64,000 nucleotides of DNA from an uncultured Gelidibacter sp. (GTDB taxonomy: Bacteria; Bacteroidota; Bacteroidia; Flavobacteriales; Flavobacteriaceae). A program made the translations under genes and the position numbers. Each line of letters starts with the position of its first letter. Positions within the stretch are counted from its first letter, which is position 1. The DNA lies in contig NZ_CANMTE010000008.1 in the NCBI RefSeq assembly GCF_947500795.1, positions 41,724 through 105,723 of the forward strand, read 5' to 3'. Shown here piece by piece: positions 18,094-27,614 of the stretch. The notes under the pieces were generated by a model that did no database searches, was not told the origin of the DNA, and worked only from the letters and a program-made list of their open reading frames with translations.

Positions 18094-18894
18094 TATAGGC
18101 ACACTTTCTACCCAAAAAGAACTGTAATAGTCCTTCCTGTTCTTATTGGAGAACGCAATAAACAGAACCGTTACAAAAGTAATTGTTAAGGTTAGTAAGA
18201 TGAGTTTTAGAGTTAGTGTTTCTTTCACGAATTCTAACATAAAAAACACCATTGCTAATGCAACACCAATAATTTTCGTGTTCTTTACCCCAATTTTCTG
18301 CGGAATGGTTGCTAATTTTAAGCTGTCATATTTCAAATCTCTAATCTCGAACGGCAACATGAGCAACATCACCAATATAAAACGCTGAACCGCCGTAATC
18401 CAAACGTCCATATTAAAAATAGCATCCTTATTTAGTACAGGAAGCAAGACCGTTACGCCGGCCCAAACCAAGGCAATCACATATACTTTTAATCCGCCGA
18501 TATTTCTAAGGTTCCGACCTTTATCCATAAATAAATGCCGCGGTAAAAATGGAATGGCATATAAAAAGGTGACTGCGGCAAAAACGGCAATATAAACTAA
18601 GGTCTGATACTCCAATTGCAACGCAAACCACAGCATTAACAAGAAGCAAAAGAATGAAAATACCTGAATAATTTTCAACCATTTTGCCAAGCTTCGGTGG
18701 TGGAATTTCGCCAAACCAAAATACTTTACAAAATTATAACCTGTAATTGTGGAGAAAAACACGAAGCATAACAACGGCCAATCGGGTCCTAATTGGAGTT
18801 CCAAAAGTGTTACGTACGTCATTGAAAGCACCGCTAAGGCCACGTGGAAACTACTGTTGATATAAAAATCAAATAAAGACCTCAAACGCTTCAT
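18064..18894 (-). CDS. UbiA-like prenyltransferase family membrane protein
   Basis: A 276-residue protein with about eight or nine hydrophobic helices and the general look of the UbiA superfamily (early FVFFSTITGYNFVKYFG, later FEIRDLKYD). It lacks a textbook first Asp-rich motif (NDxxDxxxD), but the second loop is DLKYD, so activity is uncertain. UbiA enzymes attach prenyl chains to aromatic acceptors. The start is close to the gcvP gene on the other strand. The 3' end overlaps the putative anti-sigma gene by 30 nt. Confidence 0.7.
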   Translation of the reverse strand: MKRLRSLFDFYINSSFHVALAVLSMTYVTLLELQLGPDWPLLCFVFFSTITGYNFVKYFGLAKFHHRSLAKWLKIIQVFSFFCFLLMLWFALQLEYQTLVYIAVFAAVTFLYAIPFLPRHLFMDKGRNLRNIGGLKVYVIALVWAGVTVLLPVLNKDAIFNMDVWITAVQRFILVMLLMLPFEIRDLKYDSLKLATIPQKIGVKNTKIIGVALAMVFFMLEFVKETLTLKLILLTLTITFVTVLFIAFSNKNRKDYYSSFWVESVPILWLLLHFIF

Positions 18895-19013
18895 CTTACA
18901 AAAATAAGCATTGTGTTAATAAGACTTTCAATTGGTTAAAAACTTTAGATTTAGTTAACTAAAAATGGTCATTATTTCCGTAAATTCGCGCTTCAAAACA
19001 CAACTATATTGTA

Positions 19014-21863
19014 ATGAATACAAACGCTTTTGCTCTTCGACATATTGGTCCTGATGAAAACGACCAAAATCAGATGCTCAAAACCATTGGAGTTGACAGT
19101 TTAGATCAACTTATTTCTGAAACTGTTCCTGATGATATCCGATTGAAAAACGGATTGAATCTTGACGAACCAATGACGGAATATGAGTATATCAACCACG
19201 TTCTTGAACTTTCAAAAAAGAACAAAATCTTCAAATCTTATATCGGTTTAGGCTACCACCCTACTATTGTACCTGCTGTAATTCAGCGTAACGTACTTGA
19301 AAATCCGGGATGGTATACTGCTTACACTCCTTACCAAGCGGAAATTGCGCAAGGGAGATTGGAAGCTCTTTTAAATTTCCAAACCATGGTTACGGATTTA
19401 ACCGGAATGGAAATTGCCAACGCATCTTTACTTGATGAAAGTACTGCAGCTGCGGAAGCTATGAGCTTATTGTTCGCAGTTCGTGATCGTGATCAAAAGA
19501 AAAATAACGTCAATAAATTTTTCGTTTCTGACGCTATTTTGCCTCAAACATTATCATTGTTAATGACAAGATCAACACCAATCGGTATTGAATTGGTTGT
19601 TGGTAATAAAGACGAATTTGACTTCTCATCAGAATTTTTTGGTGCAATCCTACAATATCCTGGAAAAGACGGATTGGTGAGCGACATTAAATCGTTTATA
19701 GAAAAAGCAAATGCCAACCAAATTAAAGTAGCGGTTGCTGCTGATATTTTGAGTTTGGTAAAATTAGAAGCTCCAGGTAAATTTGGTGCTGATGTAGTTG
19801 TTGGAACAACGCAACGTTTCGGAATTCCTATGGGTTACGGTGGTCCACACGCAGCATATTTTGCAACAAAAGAAGCTTACAAACGCGATTTGCCAGGTCG
19901 TATTATTGGTGTTACAAAAGATATGAACGGCAACAGAGCATTACGTATGGCGTTGCAAACACGTGAGCAACACATTAAACGTGACAAAGCAACTTCAAAC
20001 ATTTGTACTGCACAGGTGCTATTAGCGGTTATGGCTAGTATGTATGCGGTTTATCATGGGCCAAAAGGCTTAACATTTATTGCAGACAAAGTACACAATA
20101 CAGCATCTAGCGTTGCAAAAGCCTTGACACAATTAGGATATAAGCAAAAGAATACTTCATTTTTTGACACCATCAAAATTGAAGCGAATGCAGAAAACAT
20201 CAAAAAGATTGCAGAACGTCATGAAGTGAATTTCTTCTATCCAAATGCGGATACGGTAACGATCTCTATCAACCAAACCACGTCTTTGCAAGATGCTAAT
20301 AAAATCATTGCCATTTTTGCTGAGAACCGTGAGAAAGAAACCATCACCCTTACAGCTATTGAGGATGCTAATAACATCAATGCAGACTTACAACGTCAAA
20401 CAGAATTCTTGACTTTAGACGTGTTCAACAAGCACCATTCTGAAACTGAATTGATGCGTTATATCAAAATGTTGGAGCGTAAGGATTTGTCTTTGAACCA
20501 CTCTATGATTGCTTTGGGTTCTTGTACGATGAAACTTAACGCTGCTGCAGAAATGTTACCGTTAAGTTGGCCAAATTGGGGAAGTATTCACCCATTCTGT
20601 CCTATTGAACAAGCTGAAGGTTACCAAATTGTATTAAAAGCTCTTGAAGAACAACTGACTGAAATCACAGGTTTTGCAGGTACTTCATTACAACCAAATT
20701 CTGGTGCTCAAGGTGAGTTTGCAGGATTAATGGTGATAAAAGCATATCACGAATCTCGCAACGAAGGACACCGTAATATTTGTTTAATTCCATCATCAGC
20801 TCACGGTACAAACCCTGCGAGTGCAGTTATGGCCGGGATGAAAGTTGTGGTTACCAAATCTACGGAAGAAGGTAACATTGACGTTGATGATTTACGTGAA
20901 AAAGCGATTAAGCATAAAGATAATTTATCTTGTTTGATGGTTACTTATCCATCAACACACGGTGTTTACGAATCTGCAATTAAAGAAATTACTCAAATTA
21001 TTCATGACAACGGTGGCCAAGTTTATATGGACGGCGCTAACATGAATGCACAAGTTGGTTTGACTAATCCAGGTAATATTGGAGCAGATGTATGCCATCT
21101 TAATTTACATAAAACGTTTGCCATTCCTCACGGTGGTGGCGGACCAGGTGTTGGCCCAATATGTGTGGCTGAACAATTAGTTCCATTTTTACCAGGCAAT
21201 CCATTAATTAAAACTGGAGGAGACCAAGCAATTACGGCTATCTCAGCAGCACCATTTGGTTCATCTTTGGTGTGTTTAATCTCTTATGGTTACATCAAAA
21301 TGTTAGGCGCTGAAGGCTTAACAAAAGCGACAACCACTGCTATTTTGAATGCCAACTACATCAAGCAACGTCTGCAAGGTCATTTTGACACGTTATATTC
21401 AGGAGAACGTGGTCGCGCAGCTCATGAGATGATTGTAGATTGTCGTCCATTTAAAGAAAATGGAATTGAGGTGACTGATATTGCAAAACGTTTGATGGAT
21501 TACGGATTCCATGCACCAACTGTTTCTTTCCCAGTGGCAGGAACATTGATGATTGAACCTACTGAAAGTGAAAGCAAAGAGGAAATGGATCGTTTTTGTG
21601 ATGCCTTGATTTCTATCAAAAAAGAAATAGACAATGCTTCGAAAGATGATGTTCAGAACGTTCTTAAAAACGCACCACATACTTTAGCAATGCTTACTGC
21701 TGATCAGTGGGATTTCCCATATTCTAGAGAAACGGCAGCATATCCATTAGATTATATCGCAGAAAACAAGTTTTGGCCAAGCGTTAGACGTGTTGACGAT
21801 GCATATGGCGACAGGAATTTAATATGTACCTGTGCTCCTATTGAAGACTATATGGAAGCTTAA
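19014..21863 (+). CDS. gcvP: glycine dehydrogenase (decarboxylating), P protein
   Basis: The 949-residue single-chain P protein of the glycine cleavage system decarboxylates glycine and passes the aminomethyl group to the H protein. The start FALRHIGPDENDQNQML, LDESTAAAEAMSL and the pyridoxal phosphate lysine in HLNLHKTFAIPHGGGGPGVGP are diagnostic. Both halves (about 1-440 and 450-949) are present, so it is the fused form. The other cleavage-system genes are not in the window. A strong hairpin follows the stop. Confidence 0.98.
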   Translation: MNTNAFALRHIGPDENDQNQMLKTIGVDSLDQLISETVPDDIRLKNGLNLDEPMTEYEYINHVLELSKKNKIFKSYIGLGYHPTIVPAVIQRNVLENPGWYTAYTPYQAEIAQGRLEALLNFQTMVTDLTGMEIANASLLDESTAAAEAMSLLFAVRDRDQKKNNVNKFFVSDAILPQTLSLLMTRSTPIGIELVVGNKDEFDFSSEFFGAILQYPGKDGLVSDIKSFIEKANANQIKVAVAADILSLVKLEAPGKFGADVVVGTTQRFGIPMGYGGPHAAYFATKEAYKRDLPGRIIGVTKDMNGNRALRMALQTREQHIKRDKATSNICTAQVLLAVMASMYAVYHGPKGLTFIADKVHNTASSVAKALTQLGYKQKNTSFFDTIKIEANAENIKKIAERHEVNFFYPNADTVTISINQTTSLQDANKIIAIFAENREKETITLTAIEDANNINADLQRQTEFLTLDVFNKHHSETELMRYIKMLERKDLSLNHSMIALGSCTMKLNAAAEMLPLSWPNWGSIHPFCPIEQAEGYQIVLKALEEQLTEITGFAGTSLQPNSGAQGEFAGLMVIKAYHESRNEGHRNICLIPSSAHGTNPASAVMAGMKVVVTKSTEEGNIDVDDLREKAIKHKDNLSCLMVTYPSTHGVYESAIKEITQIIHDNGGQVYMDGANMNAQVGLTNPGNIGADVCHLNLHKTFAIPHGGGGPGVGPICVAEQLVPFLPGNPLIKTGGDQAITAISAAPFGSSLVCLISYGYIKMLGAEGLTKATTTAILNANYIKQRLQGHFDTLYSGERGRAAHEMIVDCRPFKENGIEVTDIAKRLMDYGFHAPTVSFPVAGTLMIEPTESESKEEMDRFCDALISIKKEIDNASKDDVQNVLKNAPHTLAMLTADQWDFPYSRETAAYPLDYIAENKFWPSVRRVDDAYGDRNLICTCAPIEDYMEA

Positions 21864-21885
21864 TTTTGCTATCTACTACTATCAT

Positions 21886-21924
21886 AAAGCGCTCTTTAAT
21901 CTATTTAATGGGCGCTTTATTATT
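21886..21924 (+). terminator. terminator after gcvP
   Basis: AAAGCGC (21886-21892) and GCGCTTT (21912-21918) form a perfect 7-bp stem with a 19-nt loop, followed by ATTATTG. The U tract is interrupted. Confidence 0.6.
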
Positions 21925-22046
21925 GATTTATATTTGAAGTATGGTTTTTTTTTATAATTTGGCAAAAATCGCTAAAAATCATCCTAATTAGCCATACGCA
22001 AAACGAATATTAAGTACATTAGAGAATTGAATAAATTTCAAAGAAA

Positions 22047-23105
22047 ATGACAATAAAGATTACTGGCACCGGTAGCTACATCCCTGAAAGTATTGAAAAA
22101 AATGAAGCCTTTCATAATCATCAATTTCTAAATGTTGACGGTTCGAACATTACACAACCTAATCCTGTGATCATTGAAAAATTCAAGGCCATTACAGGTA
22201 TTAACGAACGCCGCTATGCTTTTGATCATTTAACCTCATCTGATCTCGCATTTTTTGCGGCTGAAAAGGCCATTGCCAATTCCAACATTGATCCTGAAGA
22301 ATTGGATTATATTATCATGGCTCATAATTTTGGTGATGTAAAACACAATACAATTCAGACTGATGTATTGCCATGTTTAGCCTCCAGAGTTAAACACAGT
22401 TTACGTATTAAGAATCCGAAATGTGTGGCTTATGATATTCTTTTTGGATGTCCAGGGTGGATTGAAGGTGTCATTCAAGCCAATGCCTTTATAAAAGCGG
22501 GTATTGCTAAAAAATGCTTGGTAATTGGGTCTGAAACTTTATCTCGTGTAGTTGATAAACACGATCGTGATTCCATGATTTATAGTGATGGTGCTGGCGC
22601 GACGGTTATTGAAGCTACAGATGATGAAGGCGGTATTTTAGCACATGAAACGGGCAGCTATACCTATGATGAAGCGTATTACCTGTTTTTTGGAAACTCT
22701 TACAATAAAGACTTATGCCCTGATACGCGTTACATCAAAATGGACGGGCGTAAAATCTACGAATTTGCATTAAAGCATGTGCCTTTAGCTATGAAAACTT
22801 GTTTAGATAAAGCTAATTTAGACATTACTGATCTTAAAAAGATATTCATCCATCAAGCCAATGAAAAGATGGACGAGGCCATATTAAAACGTTTCTACAA
22901 ACTTTATAACGCTGAAATCCCTGAAGGCATCATGCCAATGAGTATTCAGGAATTAGGTAACAGTTCTGTCGCTACCATTCCTACTCTTTTTGATTTGGTG
23001 AGAAATAACAAATTAGAGAACCAAAACTTGAATAAAGGCGATATTATTATGTTCGCCAGTGTTGGTGGCGGGATGCATATTAATGCGATAGTTTATCAAT
23101 ACTAA
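22047..23105 (+). CDS. 3-oxoacyl-ACP synthase III-like enzyme
   Basis: This 352-residue thiolase-fold ketosynthase has the KAS III triad: Cys135 in DILFGCPGW, His269 in IFIHQANEKM, and Asn305 in ELGNSSVATIP. KAS III starts fatty acid synthesis or joins acyl-CoA units in related pathways. GCPGW around the nucleophile is not the usual housekeeping FabH context (typically ACAG), so it is more likely a specialized member. The next gene, a glycosyltransferase, starts one base after its stop. Confidence 0.85.
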   Translation: MTIKITGTGSYIPESIEKNEAFHNHQFLNVDGSNITQPNPVIIEKFKAITGINERRYAFDHLTSSDLAFFAAEKAIANSNIDPEELDYIIMAHNFGDVKHNTIQTDVLPCLASRVKHSLRIKNPKCVAYDILFGCPGWIEGVIQANAFIKAGIAKKCLVIGSETLSRVVDKHDRDSMIYSDGAGATVIEATDDEGGILAHETGSYTYDEAYYLFFGNSYNKDLCPDTRYIKMDGRKIYEFALKHVPLAMKTCLDKANLDITDLKKIFIHQANEKMDEAILKRFYKLYNAEIPEGIMPMSIQELGNSSVATIPTLFDLVRNNKLENQNLNKGDIIMFASVGGGMHINAIVYQY

Positions 23106-23106
23106 A

Positions 23107-24288
23107 ATGAATATTGGTGTTGTTGTAGACAATGAATTTGATCACGATCATCGTGTTCAAAAGGAAATCCGTATGCTACAACAGGAGGGCCATAGCATTT
23201 CTGTGCTCTGTTTCGATTTTAAAAAAACCTATAAAAGTTATCCTGATCTAAATGTAAAACGGGTTCGTATTCCTAGAAAAGTTCGAGATCTATTAGTGCT
23301 TTTGAGTACGAATTTCAGCTTTTACGAGGCTTTATGGCAAAAACATATCGCTGAATTTATCAAAGAAAACAATCTGGACGTTTTACATGCTCACGATTTA
23401 TATTTAGCAAAAGCCGCTAGAAAAGGCATCCAACAATCCAAACGCGCTATTCCGTTAACTTTAGATTTACATGAAAACTATCCTGCCGCAATCAACTCTT
23501 ATGAATGGGCGATAAAAGGATGGCGAAAACATGTGGTACAACCTAAAAAATGGTATCAAAAGGAAGGCGACTATTTAGGGTATGCAGACAAACTCATTGT
23601 TTTAAGCGATTCTTTTAAAGACGATTTAATTAAACGATTTCCTTTTTTAAACCCTGAGAATATTTTCGTGCATCCTAATATGCCCGATTTTGAAAGTTAT
23701 CAAGACTTTGAAAAAACGGATTATTCGGTAGATTTTGAATCAGATCTTCCCACTTTATTTTATTTTGGGGTAGTTGCGAAGCGCAGGGGCATTATGGATA
23801 TTTTGCCTTGGATTATTGAACTATTGGAAGAAGGCACCAAATTCCACACTCTTATTATTGGCCCTACCGATAAAGCAGATAAAGCAACTTTTCAAAGCTT
23901 TATTGATCATCCCGTTTTAAAAGATTACATCACATATATACCGTGGTCAGACGTGAACTATCTGCCTGCGTATTTAAAGAAAATCACCATTGGTTTAGCA
24001 CCTTTTCAGGTGAATGCACAGCACGATTCCGGTGTGGCCAACAAATTATTTCAATACATGTATGGGGAAATCCCAATATTGGCTACAAAGTGCAAAGCAC
24101 AACAGCAGCTCATTGAGGATTCAGAATGTGGCTTACTCTATGACACCAAAACCGAATTTAAGTCTGCCGTAAAACAACTCATCGAAAGTGAGTCTTTACG
24201 AAAACAACTTGGTGCTAACGGCAAGAAGAAATTGCTCGAACTTTATCAGGATAAAGCAGATCGGCAATTTTTAAAAATCTACCAATAG
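23107..24288 (+). CDS. glycosyltransferase, GT4-like (GT-B fold)
   Basis: A 393-residue protein with an N-terminal Rossmann-like part (MNIGVVVDNEFDHDHRVQKEIRML), a DVLHAHDLYLAKAA block, and a C-terminal glycosyltransferase group 1 domain with FYFGVVAKRRGI, LAPF and the NKLFQYMYGEIPILATKCKA donor-site region. It would transfer a sugar from a nucleotide donor to a lipid or polysaccharide acceptor. It starts one base after the KAS III-like gene and is surely co-transcribed. No signal peptide is seen. Confidence 0.85.
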   Translation: MNIGVVVDNEFDHDHRVQKEIRMLQQEGHSISVLCFDFKKTYKSYPDLNVKRVRIPRKVRDLLVLLSTNFSFYEALWQKHIAEFIKENNLDVLHAHDLYLAKAARKGIQQSKRAIPLTLDLHENYPAAINSYEWAIKGWRKHVVQPKKWYQKEGDYLGYADKLIVLSDSFKDDLIKRFPFLNPENIFVHPNMPDFESYQDFEKTDYSVDFESDLPTLFYFGVVAKRRGIMDILPWIIELLEEGTKFHTLIIGPTDKADKATFQSFIDHPVLKDYITYIPWSDVNYLPAYLKKITIGLAPFQVNAQHDSGVANKLFQYMYGEIPILATKCKAQQQLIEDSECGLLYDTKTEFKSAVKQLIESESLRKQLGANGKKKLLELYQDKADRQFLKIYQ

Positions 24289-24289
24289 G

Positions 24290-25093
24290 CTAATTAAATT
24301 TCCAACCTTTATAGTCGGCCGAAGCTTCTAATCGATCTTCAAGTGAATCTTCCAATGCCGGAAAGAAATCAATTCCGGTTAAAACCTCAACAGAATCTAC
24401 AGGAACCACAAAATTATATAGCGGCTCATTAGAATCTTTATGAGGCATCAAAAATGCAATCATTTTATTATGTGTAGCATCAAAAAGCACTTTATAAAAC
24501 TGATTAGGCACTGCTACCTTTTCATTTCCTATCGTTTCCATGTCGCCTTTTAAAACCCCGCCAGTGACGACAAAAACGCCGTCATACTTTTTAGCCCATC
24601 GACGTACCTGTTGCTCCAAGTCATTCCAAATTCCCGAATTAAAATCGTGAACTTGGGGAGATATGTTACTGGTCAAGAACGTTTCGTCATGTGCTTCCTT
24701 ACTATAATTTTTATCTCCCGCAGGAACCAAATGCCCGCGATCATATCCAGAGTTTTTATAATTGCGCCAACTTGCCGCACCGGTTTTTACCGCCTGATCA
24801 ACTTCAAAATAAGGACGCTCAAATTTAGATCTTGAAAGGTGGGATTTCTTAAGTTCATAAGCTACCCATTCCGCCTGTTCATGTGGTTCACTATAGGAAA
24901 GCGAATACCCATTATGATGAACAACCTGTCCCGTTGTACTTGTGGGCAGGAAGAAAGTTCTTGTATCCGACTTAACGCGTTCGCCTTCTTGAACTAACTC
25001 TGTAACTTCTTTTTGATTTAGGAAATGCTCATAGCCGTAAACTCCTAAAACTAGAAGTAACGCGACAAATCCGTAAACTTTTCTTTTTCTCAA
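24290..25093 (-). CDS. DNA/RNA non-specific endonuclease
   Basis: A 267-residue beta-beta-alpha metal nuclease of the NUC1/EndA family. The catalytic DRGH motif lies in SGYDRGHLVPAGD, with the metal-binding Asn further on in ISPQVHDFNSGIWNDLE. A hydrophobic N-terminal segment (VYGFVALLLVLGVYG) suggests membrane anchoring or export. The only usable start is TTG at 25093, 2 nt after the pafA stop, so it is probably translationally coupled to the phosphatase. Together they could release phosphate from extracellular nucleic acids; this is inference. Confidence 0.85.
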   Translation of the reverse strand: MRKRKVYGFVALLLVLGVYGYEHFLNQKEVTELVQEGERVKSDTRTFFLPTSTTGQVVHHNGYSLSYSEPHEQAEWVAYELKKSHLSRSKFERPYFEVDQAVKTGAASWRNYKNSGYDRGHLVPAGDKNYSKEAHDETFLTSNISPQVHDFNSGIWNDLEQQVRRWAKKYDGVFVVTGGVLKGDMETIGNEKVAVPNQFYKVLFDATHNKMIAFLMPHKDSNEPLYNFVVPVDSVEVLTGIDFFPALEDSLEDRLEASADYKGWKFN

Positions 25094-25095
25094 AA

Positions 25096-26763
25096 CTAAT
25101 CTAATACAAATTCTAATGGTTGACCTGTAGCTGCATTCGGGAAGCTAATACCCAAAATTGCAGAAATTGTAGGTGCAATATCAGTGATATGTGTTTTTTG
25201 ATACGTACTTCCTTGTTTGATACCATGGCCAAAGAATAGCAGTGGTACGTGTGTATCGTAATTAAATGAAGAGCCATGCGTAGAGCCCGTTTGGCTATAA
25301 GAAATTACGGCCGGATCAAGCACATAGATAACATCTCCAGAACGCTTCTGGTTATAGCCATTCTGAATCAACTCTTCAATTCCTGTTGTAAAAGAAGTCT
25401 GCGACATTGAAATACCTGAGTATGCTTTATCAATATGGGTATATGCTATAATTTCATTCACGATGGCTTTCTGAACATTTTCAAGCTCAATCCCCATTTC
25501 AGAAATTTTAGCTCTGTTTAAGAAAATTTGATTATTGCTGATGGTTTCAACAAGTTCCTCTGATTTATATTTCTCTTTTAAAAACGCGTATAATTTTTCT
25601 TTAAATACTCTCCCATCAAAATATCCTGACGGAATATTCACACTTGTCAAATATGCAGGCACTTCCACCGCAGCATGGTCTGCCGTAAGAAAAACAGTGT
25701 AATTACCCTTTCCTACTTTCGCATCCAAACCTTTAAACAAACGCTCTAAATCCTTATCAAGACGCAAATATGTGTCTTGAACTTCTTTAGAATTCACACC
25801 AAAATTATGACCTACATAATCTGGACTGGAATAACTGATGGCCAAAACATCAGTAAACTCATCCTTTCCTAACGCCTCACCATCAATTGCAGCCAATGCA
25901 AAATCAGTAGTAATACTGTTTCCAAATGGCGTCGCTTTAAGAATATCAAAATTGCCATTTTTAGTCTTTATCGCCATTAAATCATAAGGAAACGTAGCAG
26001 TTTCTTTTCCATTAAAACCACCTTCAAAAGTGTTTTCATCAGGACCACTCTCAGTATACGTCTTAATGTCATATAAAGTGTTCCACTCCTTCAAGTAAGA
26101 CTGAACCTGGTTTGAGGCATTGAATTTTGTAACCCATTGCGGCAATTCAGTCATATAATACGTACTTGTAATCCATTGTCCTTCATCAGCACCATGAAAC
26201 CAATACGCAGCATTTGCAGTATGACCCGCAGGAAGAATAGCACCTCTATCTTTAAGCGCAATACCGATGGTTTTCCCTCTCATTTGCGTAAAAAGCCTGT
26301 TTTCATCAGTAAATGTGGTTGTTTTCATTCTTCGTGGCGACATTTGCCCAGCAGCATCTGTAGTACCTACAGACTGCACTGTGTCGTCACCTGCACAGTA
26401 GACAGATTGTTTAATCTCTTTGTCGTACCAGTTATTACCGATGATACCATGATATTTTGGAGTCGTTCCCGTATATACTGATGTATGCCCAGGACCTGTA
26501 TAAGTAGGGACGTAATTAAAGTGATTATTTTGACAATTAAAGCCTTCATTTATCATGCGCTTAAAGCCACCATAACCATATTTATCATTAAAACGGGTTA
26601 AATAATCATAACGCATTTGGTCCACAACAATGCCTACAATTAATTTTGGTTGCGCATTAATAGTAGTACCTTTGTTGGTCTTGTTTTTAGAATTCTGTTG
26701 TTGCGCTTGAAAAGTAGACACAAAAAGAAGGGTAAGAATAATGCTGGAAATAATCGCTTTCAT
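25096..26763 (-). CDS. pafA: PafA-type alkaline phosphatase
   Basis: The 555-residue protein has a signal peptide (MKAIISSIILTLLFVSTFQAQ) and belongs to the alkaline phosphatase/phosphodiesterase superfamily. Metal-binding and nucleophile motifs are visible: GIVVDQMRYDYL, YVPTYTGPGHTSVYTGTTPKYHG with the nucleophilic threonine, SSPDYVGHNFG, FLTADHAAVEVP and the late THGSSFNYDTHVPLLFFG. PafA is the phosphate-irrepressible periplasmic phosphatase of Flavobacteria. I chose the ATG at 26763, which opens the signal peptide. The nuclease gene follows after 2 nt. Confidence 0.88.
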   Translation of the reverse strand: MKAIISSIILTLLFVSTFQAQQQNSKNKTNKGTTINAQPKLIVGIVVDQMRYDYLTRFNDKYGYGGFKRMINEGFNCQNNHFNYVPTYTGPGHTSVYTGTTPKYHGIIGNNWYDKEIKQSVYCAGDDTVQSVGTTDAAGQMSPRRMKTTTFTDENRLFTQMRGKTIGIALKDRGAILPAGHTANAAYWFHGADEGQWITSTYYMTELPQWVTKFNASNQVQSYLKEWNTLYDIKTYTESGPDENTFEGGFNGKETATFPYDLMAIKTKNGNFDILKATPFGNSITTDFALAAIDGEALGKDEFTDVLAISYSSPDYVGHNFGVNSKEVQDTYLRLDKDLERLFKGLDAKVGKGNYTVFLTADHAAVEVPAYLTSVNIPSGYFDGRVFKEKLYAFLKEKYKSEELVETISNNQIFLNRAKISEMGIELENVQKAIVNEIIAYTHIDKAYSGISMSQTSFTTGIEELIQNGYNQKRSGDVIYVLDPAVISYSQTGSTHGSSFNYDTHVPLLFFGHGIKQGSTYQKTHITDIAPTISAILGISFPNAATGQPLEFVLD

Positions 26764-26876
26764 TTTAATCTGGTTAGGTTTAAATTTCAAAAATACAGCT
26801 TTTTAAAATATCAAAAATTTAAATAAAGGTTAAATACAACACAGTTTTTTTTACTTTAGCAGTAATAAAATTTAAT

Positions 26877-27614
26877 ATGAGCTACCTACATAATATTGGT
26901 CAATATTTTTTGATGATAAAGGCAATGTTCCGCAAACCAACAAAGTGGTCTGTGATGCGCCATCTTATTTTTAAGGATATTGATGATTTGATCATTAACT
27001 CCATAGGTATTGTATCTTTTATAGCATTTTTTGTTGGTGGCGTTGTTACCATTCAGACTGCTTTGAACATGACCAATCCGCTAATTCCAAAAACTCTAGT
27101 AGGTTTTGCAACACGACAGTCGGTTATTTTGGAATTCGCCCCTACTTTTATCTCCATTATTATGGCGGGAAAAGTTGGATCGTTCATCACCTCGAGTATT
27201 GGAACTATGCGGGTAACTGAACAAATTGATGCTTTAGAAGTTATGGGAATTAATGCCATAAACTATTTGGTGTTTCCAAAATTTGTGGCCTTAATGCTTT
27301 ATCCATTTTTGATTTCTATTGCTATGTTTCTAGGAATCTTAGGGGGAATGGCGGCTTGTGTTTTTGGAGGCTTCGCTTCGTTAGATGATTATATTGCAGG
27401 AATCCAAATGGACTTTATTCCTTTTCACATGTTCTATGCATTTGTTAAGACCTTTGTTTTTGCTTTTTTATTAGCAACTATTCCTTCCTATCATGGCTTT
27501 TTCATGAAAGGTGGCGCCTTAGAAGTGGGTAAAGCGAGTACCACATCCTTTGTTTGGACGAGTGTGGCTATTATCCTATTAAACTATATTTTAACCCAAA
27601 TGATGCTAAGCTAA
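26877..27614 (+). CDS. mlaE: MlaE-family ABC transporter permease
   Basis: A 245-residue inner-membrane permease of the MlaE/YrbE family with about five hydrophobic helices and family blocks (FFVGGVVTIQTAL, FAPTFISIIMAGKVGSFITSSIGTMRVTEQIDALEVMGINAINYLV). It would move phospholipids between membranes together with the ATPase encoded next. Its stop overlaps the ATPase start by one base (TAATG). No MCE substrate-binding protein lies in this window downstream; the next gene is on the other strand. Confidence 0.9.
   Translation: MSYLHNIGQYFLMIKAMFRKPTKWSVMRHLIFKDIDDLIINSIGIVSFIAFFVGGVVTIQTALNMTNPLIPKTLVGFATRQSVILEFAPTFISIIMAGKVGSFITSSIGTMRVTEQIDALEVMGINAINYLVFPKFVALMLYPFLISIAMFLGILGGMAACVFGGFASLDDYIAGIQMDFIPFHMFYAFVKTFVFAFLLATIPSYHGFFMKGGALEVGKASTTSFVWTSVAIILLNYILTQMMLS

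Noticed and set aside
18895..19013. Glycine riboswitch upstream of gcvP
   Set aside because: No tandem aptamer-like conserved blocks are present in the short leader.
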